Source: Desulfobacterales bacterium (lineage in GTDB: Bacteria > Desulfobacterota > Desulfobacteria > Desulfobacterales > Desulfobacteraceae). Taken from it: a stretch of DNA of 10,556 bases. Location of the stretch: assembly GCA_022361135.1 (NCBI GenBank), contig JAKSBM010000154.1, positions 1-10,556 on the forward strand, read 5' to 3'. This document shows positions 6,967-10,556 of this stretch, piece after piece; position 1 is the stretch's first letter, and each line of letters starts with the position of its first letter. The translations under genes were made by a program, and so were the position numbers. Below the pieces are notes generated by a model. That model did no database searches. It was not told where the DNA came from and was given only the letters and a program-made list of their open reading frames with translations.

Positions 6967-8001
6967 CTAATATTCGTAGGAAAGGCCTTCCAGGTATTTG
7001 GGATTGGCCAGCCGTTCTTCAATGTCGATGTTGAAGAAGCTGCCGATGGGGGCCAAGAGTTCCGGATTGTTGGCCTGGACCTGTTTCAGGGCGGCCAGGA
7101 CAATGTCCAGTCCCTTGGCGGTCATTTTGCCCAGGGGCCGGCGGCAGGGGCCGCAGGGCATGCCCAGGATCTGCATGATGGTTTTCAGGGGCAGGGGGTT
7201 CCGGGCCCGGCAGGACACGGGACCAAAGTCGCTTTCTTCCTGGGTGGTGACCACCACCAGGTCCAGCAGGGGCTTAAGGGCATTCTGGAGGGCTTGGGCC
7301 TCTTCAATGTTTCCCCCATTGACCAGTTCCACCAGCCGGGTCATGGCGCCGGGCATGATGTTGGACATGACGGAGATGGATCCGGCGGCCTTGATTTCCG
7401 GATCGGTCATGATGTCGAAGACCAGGCCATCGTCCCCGGACATGATTTTAAAGTCCTCCCCGCAGAGCTTCCGGGTGAGTTTCATATTGTCCAGGTTGCC
7501 GGTGGCTTCCTTCACCGAGGAGACATTCTTAAAGTCCCGGGCCAGGATGGCCAGGTCCTGGGGCAGCATCTGGGCCCCGGAGCGGCCGGGGATGATATAG
7601 GGGATGAATTGGACTTCCGGATATTTTCCGGCCAACACTTCATAATATTCCCGGCGGATTTCCAGGGAGCTGGGACCGTTATAATAGGGGTCCACCAGCA
7701 GGATACCGTCCACCCCTTCCACCACGGCATGGCCGGTGCCAAGGATGGCTTCTTCGGTGTTGTTGCTGCCGGTTCCGGCAACGCAGAGACACTTACCGCG
7801 GGTCTGGCGGGCCGTGAGGGCAACGACCAGATCATGTTCCTTCCATTTGAATGTGGGGCTTTCCCCGGTGGTTCCAGTGGCTAAAATGCCGGTGATTCCT
7901 TGATCAATCTGAAAGTCGATGAGTTGTTCCAGGCCGGCCTGGTCCAGATCCCCCGATGTGGTGAACGGGGTGATCATTGCGGTAAAGCATCCTTCTTGCA
8001 T
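6967..8001 (-). CDS. DapA-family aldolase (4-hydroxy-tetrahydrodipicolinate synthase-like), extended C terminus
   Basis: The protein has 344 residues; ATG at 8001 is preceded by AGGAG at 9 nt. It belongs to the class I aldolase family of DapA and N-acetylneuraminate lyase. Aligned with E. coli DapA it keeps the proton-relay residues T44 and T45 in GTTGE (43-47), the tyrosine pair in PYYN (106-107), the active-site Y135, R140 in IIPGRSG and the Schiff-base K164 in SVKEATG. DapA condenses pyruvate with aspartate semialdehyde in lysine and diaminopimelate synthesis. Two features differ: the motif after the catalytic tyrosine is YIIPGRS rather than the common YNVPxRT, and the chain exceeds the usual 290-300 residues by roughly 45-50, including CGPC (283-286) and a tail of about 35 residues. 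Lysine biosynthesis is therefore likely but not certain; another 2-keto acid aldolase is possible. ddaH lies upstream on the same strand across a 196-bp spacer. Confidence 0.8.
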   Translation of the reverse strand: MQEGCFTAMITPFTTSGDLDQAGLEQLIDFQIDQGITGILATGTTGESPTFKWKEHDLVVALTARQTRGKCLCVAGTGSNNTEEAILGTGHAVVEGVDGILLVDPYYNGPSSLEIRREYYEVLAGKYPEVQFIPYIIPGRSGAQMLPQDLAILARDFKNVSSVKEATGNLDNMKLTRKLCGEDFKIMSGDDGLVFDIMTDPEIKAAGSISVMSNIMPGAMTRLVELVNGGNIEEAQALQNALKPLLDLVVVTTQEESDFGPVSCRARNPLPLKTIMQILGMPCGPCRRPLGKMTAKGLDIVLAALKQVQANNPELLAPIGSFFNIDIEERLANPKYLEGLSYEY

Positions 8002-8050
8002 AGTGTCTTACTCCTGCGGGTTTAGGGTGATGGAATTTCCGTAATGATCA

Positions 8051-8060
8051 GGTGCTACCA
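8051..8060. repeat. First copy of a 10-bp direct repeat (GGTGCTACCA)
   Basis: GGTGCTACCA at 8051-8060 recurs exactly at 8148-8157, 97 bp apart, in the spacer between ddaH and the dapA-like gene. On the transcribed minus strand it reads TGGTAGCACC. This copy adjoins a CCAC-TT-GTGG mini-palindrome. Function is unknown. Confidence 0.5.
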
Positions 8061-8133
8061 CAAGTGGGGTGGCCGGTTCAAGGGGATTTTGCGATGAAAT
8101 AATTTTTTTTAATTTCAAGGACCTGGGCCCGGA

Positions 8134-8166
8134 TTGCCCCGGGTTTTGGTGCTACCATCGGGGCAA
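8134..8166 (-). other. Structured spacer element between ddaH and the dapA-like gene
   Basis: TTGCCCCG (8134-8141) and CGGGGCAA (8159-8166) form a perfect 8-bp stem around a 17-nt loop that contains the second copy of the 10-mer (8148-8157). On the minus strand the loop can itself fold as TGGT-AGC-ACCA. It lies 32 bp after the ddaH stop. No U tract follows, so it is not a classical intrinsic terminator. It could be a 3' stabilising structure for ddaH mRNA, a factor-dependent stop or a leader element of the dapA-like gene. Confidence 0.5.
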
Positions 8167-8197
8167 CGCGGTGCCCTGGCCGGGCGCCTGGGATAAA

Positions 8198-8962
8198 TTA
8201 AAATCGCAGGGAGAGGCAGCTAAGTCCGCCGTCCAATTTACGAAATTCAGAGGTGTCCACTTCAATGGTGGAAAGTCCGGCCCCTTGGATGGCCGCCCGG
8301 GTTTCATCAAAGCCGGCGGGAACAATGACCTGGTCGTTGACCCGGATGCAATTGGCGGCATAGGCTTCGTGGTCCGGAACCGGGATGCAGTCAAATTGGG
8401 AAAAGATCTCCATGCCGGTGAACTCCCCGGCGGTCAAAAGGATGTTGTCCTCAAGGTAGGAGAGGCCGGTTTTCAGATGGAGCATTTCGGCCATGGGAAC
8501 CATGGAACCGCCCATGCCGTGCTCTTCCAAGGCTCGAATAAACTGGGAGGCCCCCTCCTGGTTGGTACGATGGGAAAGGCCGATGTAATAATGGTCGCCC
8601 ACCATCATGACATCTCCTCCCTCAAGGGTGCCGGTGCCCTGGATGGGAATCCGGGTTTTGTAAAATTCCCCCAGGACATCGGTCATCCCTTCTTCCTCCC
8701 CTTGCCTGCTGGGGGCTCCCGGGGCGGTGATCAGGGCAAATTCAGGGGTGCACACCGCCACGTCTTCAATGAAGCAGGCATCTGGGAAGTCCGGGGCCGG
8801 GTCCAGCTGGGTCACGGTGACTCCGCAGTGTTCCAGGGCGGCGACATAGCTTTGGTGTTGTTCCAGGGCGCGTTGGTAGATGGGCTGCCCCAATTCCGGT
8901 GAGGAGGTGATTCCCTTTTCAAGGGAAGGGGCAGGGGGCCGAACAATGGCATGGCTGAACAT
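8198..8962 (-). CDS. ddaH: N(G),N(G)-dimethylarginine dimethylaminohydrolase (dimethylargininase)
   Basis: The enzyme hydrolyses asymmetric dimethylarginine or monomethylarginine to citrulline and the methylamine. The start is set at ATG 8962, where an AAAGGAAA site sits 9 nt upstream and the protein begins MFSHAIVRPPAPSL as in the family. The frame also extends 34 codons further up to 9064, but that part looks non-coding. The resulting 254 residues equal the length I recall for the P. aeruginosa enzyme, and the catalytic residues fall on its numbering: E114 in GTLEGGD, H162 in MLHLKTG and C249 in GGLSCLS. Other family motifs are FPDACFIEDVAV (59-70), GAPSRQGEE (82-90) and GLSHRTNQEGA (128-138). 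Relatives include arginine deiminase and other guanidine-modifying enzymes, so the physiological substrate is less certain than the family. It is divergent from the TPR gene. Confidence 0.88.
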   Translation of the reverse strand: MFSHAIVRPPAPSLEKGITSSPELGQPIYQRALEQHQSYVAALEHCGVTVTQLDPAPDFPDACFIEDVAVCTPEFALITAPGAPSRQGEEEGMTDVLGEFYKTRIPIQGTGTLEGGDVMMVGDHYYIGLSHRTNQEGASQFIRALEEHGMGGSMVPMAEMLHLKTGLSYLEDNILLTAGEFTGMEIFSQFDCIPVPDHEAYAANCIRVNDQVIVPAGFDETRAAIQGAGLSTIEVDTSEFRKLDGGLSCLSLRF

Positions 8963-9030
8963 AATAGGCTTTCCTTTACATCTATATTGGGTTTGGGTGT
9001 ATCCGGTGGGCCGGGTGTTCAATGGAACTG

Positions 9031-9058
9031 CATATAATTTTCCAGGGCTTGGAATCAA
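9031..9058 (-). promoter_or_regulatory. Candidate promoter for ddaH
   Basis: On the minus strand TTGATT (9058-9053) is separated by 16 bp from TATATG (9036-9031), about 70 bp upstream of the ddaH start. Each hexamer has four or more consensus bases. It is the best candidate in the 292-bp divergent spacer, which otherwise holds only the promoter of the TPR gene and no convincing small gene. Confidence 0.4.
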
Positions 9059-9174
9059 GTCCATTTATTGGTCGACGGCCTTTGGGGTTTTACTTTTTGT
9101 TTACGGGATGGATTTTGAAGTGAGTAAAAAGTGTTACATTACAATGGCTTGTGGGGGTGGGGTGCCTAAAAGGC

Positions 9175-9202
9175 TTGACACCTTGGATGAGAATACTATT
9201 AT
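9175..9202 (+). promoter_or_regulatory. Strong sigma-70 promoter for the TPR gene
   Basis: A perfect TTGACA (9175-9180) is followed after 16 bp by TATTAT (9197-9202). Initiation near 9209 would give a leader of about 45 nt that includes the GGGAG ribosome binding site before ATG 9255. Confidence 0.7.
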
Positions 9203-9254
9203 AGAGAACCTTATTGGAACACAGAATTAAATACCTAATTTCAGGGAGCATTAC

Positions 9255-9932
9255 ATGTCAAATCCTCAAGACCAGGGGAACATTCCCAAGAGTGCGGATG
9301 AACACATTGCCAACTTACGCTTTCAATTGACCCAGAATGCGGAATGCGGCACCACCCATTACAATCTGGGCGTCGCCCTCATCGGAAAACAGGAATACGC
9401 GGAAGCGGAAAAGGTTCTCCACGAAGCCATCGATTGCAGCCCCACCCTGGCGGAAGCCTATGTGTTGCTGGGTGGAATCTGTCTTCAGCGGGGGGATCTG
9501 GAAGGCTGCTACCGGTTTAACCACCGAGCCACCAAAGCCCGTGCCGGTTTTGCCGAAGGCTACGGCAACATGGCCTTTGTTCTGTGGCAGCTGGTGGACG
9601 GCAAGAATGAAAAGGAAGAGGATGAAAAGGTGGACAAGGCCATCAAGAACCTGAAGAAGGCCATCATCCACAATAAAAATTTCGTCCAGGCCTATGTGAC
9701 CCTGGGAACCGCATATTTCATGAAAGGCCTTGTGGCCGAAGGGATTAAAGCCAATCAGCAAGCCCTGGAAGTGGCTCCTGATTTCCCCATTGCCCACAAT
9801 AACCTGGCGGTGGCCTTTCTGGAACAGGAAGAATTTGATAAAGCCATTCAACATTGCGATGAAGCCAAGCGCCTTGGATTTGAAGTTTCCCAGGAACTGC
9901 TTAAAGAATTAGAGCCCCACAGAACAGCGTAA
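9255..9932 (+). CDS. Tetratricopeptide repeat protein upstream of dsrA
   Basis: The protein has 225 residues; ATG 9255 is preceded by GGGAG at 6-7 nt. It is almost entirely TPR: repeats at about 33-65 (THYNLGVALIGKQEYAEAE), 67-99, 101-143, 145-177 and 179-208 (AHNNLAVAFLEQEEFDKAI). The third repeat is interrupted by a highly charged insert (NEKEEDEKVDK, 118-128). There is no signal peptide, membrane segment or enzymatic domain, so it is probably a cytoplasmic scaffold or chaperone-like adaptor. It is codirectional with dsrA, 215 bp away, but each gene has its own TTGACA-type promoter and no clear terminator lies between them, so read-through into dsrA is possible. A role in DsrAB assembly or in complex formation is a guess from position only. 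Confidence 0.92.
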   Translation: MSNPQDQGNIPKSADEHIANLRFQLTQNAECGTTHYNLGVALIGKQEYAEAEKVLHEAIDCSPTLAEAYVLLGGICLQRGDLEGCYRFNHRATKARAGFAEGYGNMAFVLWQLVDGKNEKEEDEKVDKAIKNLKKAIIHNKNFVQAYVTLGTAYFMKGLVAEGIKANQQALEVAPDFPIAHNNLAVAFLEQEEFDKAIQHCDEAKRLGFEVSQELLKELEPHRTA

Positions 9933-9972
9933 ACCCTAAGCGTCTGGCATGAAAAGTGGACTCCGATTTCTA

Positions 9973-10001
9973 TTGACATGTGGTAACAGACATTCTATAT
10001 C
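9973..10001 (+). promoter_or_regulatory. Promoter of dsrA
   Basis: TTGACA (9973-9978) lies exactly 17 bp from TATATC (9996-10001), and the region downstream is strongly AT-rich. A start near 10008 gives an untranslated leader of about 140 nt before dsrA. The 12-bp palindrome AAAATATATTTT (10020-10031) just downstream could be an operator or merely AT-rich sequence. Confidence 0.7.
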
Positions 10002-10044
10002 AGCTATGTTATTTTGCTTAAAATATATTTTTTAAGAGGATATA

Positions 10045-10071
10045 AGTGTCAAAACCGTTTGAAATGACACT
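10045..10071 (+). promoter_or_regulatory. First hairpin or operator-like inverted repeat in the dsrA leader
   Basis: AGTGTCA (10045-10051) and TGACACT (10065-10071) are perfect 7-bp inverted repeats separated by 13 nt. As RNA this is a hairpin about 37 nt into the predicted transcript. As DNA it is a dyad downstream of the promoter where a repressor could bind. It does not match the Rex or CRP/HcpR consensus that I know. Confidence 0.5.
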
Positions 10072-10086
10072 GTAAAAGACCATTGA

Positions 10087-10111
10087 ATGAAAAGCTTCCA
10101 ACTCTTTTCAT
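10087..10111 (+). promoter_or_regulatory. Second hairpin in the dsrA leader
   Basis: ATGAAAAG (10087-10094) pairs perfectly with CTTTTCAT (10104-10111) around a 9-nt loop. It ends about 22 nt before the dsrA ribosome binding site and is not followed by a U tract. It could protect the 5' end of an abundant mRNA or affect translation. The same bases contain an 8-codon ATG...TGA frame without a good ribosome binding site. Confidence 0.5.
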
Positions 10112-10147
10112 GATAAATGTAATTTAACTTTTAACGGAGGTAAGTAA

Positions 10148-10556
10148 ATGGCTAAGCATGAAACTCCTTTACTGGATCAGCTGGAATCCGGCCCATGGCC
10201 TAGCTTTGTCTCTGACCTGAAGTATCAGGCCGAAAAAAGAGCAAAGAATGAAGAAGGTGTTGAGTTCCAGATTCCGGTAGATGTTGTTGATGACCTTCTG
10301 GGTGTTCTCGAACTCTCCTACAAACATGGTAGAACTCACTGGAAACACGGCGGTATTGTAGGCGTTTTCGGTTACGGCGGCGGCGTTATCGGCAGATACT
10401 GCGACCAGCCTGAAAATTTCCCCGGCGTTGAGGCTTTCCACACCATGCGTGTAAATCAGCCCGCCGGTAAGTACTACAGCACTGACTACCTGAGAAAACT
10501 GACCGAACTGTGGGACTTCCGTGGTTCCGGTATCACCAACATGCATGGCGCCACCG
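10148..10556 (+). CDS. dsrA: Dissimilatory sulfite reductase, alpha subunit (partial, 5' part)
   Basis: The first 136 residues of DsrA are present; the gene runs off the right edge (full length is about 430-440 residues). ATG 10148 follows a near-perfect ACGGAGG (10134-10140) at 7 nt. The start MAKHETPLLDQLESGPWPSF, the block RTHWKHGGIVGVFGYGGG (62-79), IGRYCD (81-86) and RGSGITNMHGAT (125-136) are hallmarks of reductive-type DsrA. DsrAB is the cytoplasmic siroheme enzyme that reduces sulfite, with DsrC carrying the bound sulfur, in sulfate respiration. The cysteines for the siroheme-coupled Fe-S cluster lie beyond the window. Codon use is strongly biased: all glycines are GGT or GGC and the six arginines are AGA (4) or CGT (2), unlike the GGG/CGG-rich genes to the left, as expected for a major cell protein. 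dsrB is expected next. Confidence 0.97.
   Translation, partial: MAKHETPLLDQLESGPWPSFVSDLKYQAEKRAKNEEGVEFQIPVDVVDDLLGVLELSYKHGRTHWKHGGIVGVFGYGGGVIGRYCDQPENFPGVEAFHTMRVNQPAGKYYSTDYLRKLTELWDFRGSGITNMHGAT

Noticed and set aside
8134..8197. Intrinsic terminator for ddaH
   Set aside because: The stem is strong but no T tract follows on the minus strand, so it is listed as a structured element of unknown function instead.
6889..8902. Plus-strand open frames of 331 and 277 codons opposite the dapA-like gene and ddaH
   Set aside because: Both are antisense shadows; the minus-strand frames carry complete active-site residue sets and ribosome binding sites.
8911..8927. 7-bp inverted repeat TTCCCTT-TTC-AAGGGAA near the ddaH start
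   Set aside because: It lies within conserved DDAH coding sequence and is easily explained by codon choice.
8963..9064. N-terminal extension of ddaH to an upstream start at 9064
   Set aside because: ATG 8962 has a good AAAGGAAA site, gives the expected family length and start, and places the catalytic residues on the P. aeruginosa numbering. The extension also overlaps the candidate ddaH promoter.
9108..9230. Small plus-strand frame of 40 codons (MDFEVSKKCYITMACGGG...)
   Set aside because: No ribosome binding site or family resemblance, and it overlaps the strong TTGACA-16-TATTAT promoter of the TPR gene.
10087..10113. Eight-codon leader peptide frame (MKSFQLFS) before dsrA
   Set aside because: There is no convincing ribosome binding site, no run of regulatory codons and no terminator downstream, so attenuation is not supported; the hairpin alone is reported.
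1..10556. CRISPR arrays, tRNA or rRNA genes, insertion sequences, phage or toxin-antitoxin genes
   Set aside because: No regularly spaced repeats, RNA gene signatures, transposase or integrase motifs or terminal inverted repeats were seen; the TGGTAGCACC copies resemble a tRNA D-arm only superficially.

Overview
The window looks like chromosomal DNA from a sulfate-reducing member of the Desulfobacterota, probably Desulfobacterales. The strongest evidence is the right edge, which carries the first 136 codons of dsrA, the alpha subunit of dissimilatory sulfite reductase. The rest fits a moderately GC-rich genome with conventional Shine-Dalgarno sites, sigma-70-type promoters and strong intrinsic terminators.

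Left part (1-4980). A minus-strand redox gene with a CPHC thioredoxin-type motif runs off the left edge. It is divergent from a plus-strand cluster of three genes. The first encodes a 1141-residue fusion of an endonuclease Q-like PHP/zinc nuclease and a UvrD-type superfamily 1 helicase. It is followed by a 133-residue protein of unknown function and by a secreted lytic transglycosylase whose TTG start overlaps the preceding gene. A 10-bp-stem terminator closes the cluster.

Middle part (5002-8001). galU (UDP-glucose pyrophosphorylase, minus strand) is divergent from a YkgJ-type cysteine-cluster protein gene, and the gap between them carries candidate promoters in both directions. The YkgJ-type gene converges on a dapA-family aldolase gene, with a perfect 36-nt palindrome between them that can terminate transcription from both sides.

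Right part (8002-10556). A 196-bp spacer with a strong hairpin and a repeated 10-mer separates the dapA-like gene from ddaH on the same strand. The ddaH product has its active-site residues at the same positions as the Pseudomonas aeruginosa dimethylargininase. ddaH is divergent from a five-repeat TPR protein gene with its own consensus-like promoter. Next comes a 215-bp gap holding a TTGACA-17-TATATC promoter and a roughly 140-nt leader with two hairpins, then dsrA. The dsrA codon use (no GGG, GGA or CGG) differs sharply from its neighbours, as expected for a very highly expressed gene.

No tRNA, rRNA, CRISPR array, insertion sequence or phage gene was seen. The region reads as core chromosome. 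The most interesting items are the EndoQ-UvrD fusion with two sliding-clamp-binding-like pentapeptides at its C terminus, the structured dsrA leader with its TPR neighbour, and a dimethylargininase in a sulfate reducer.
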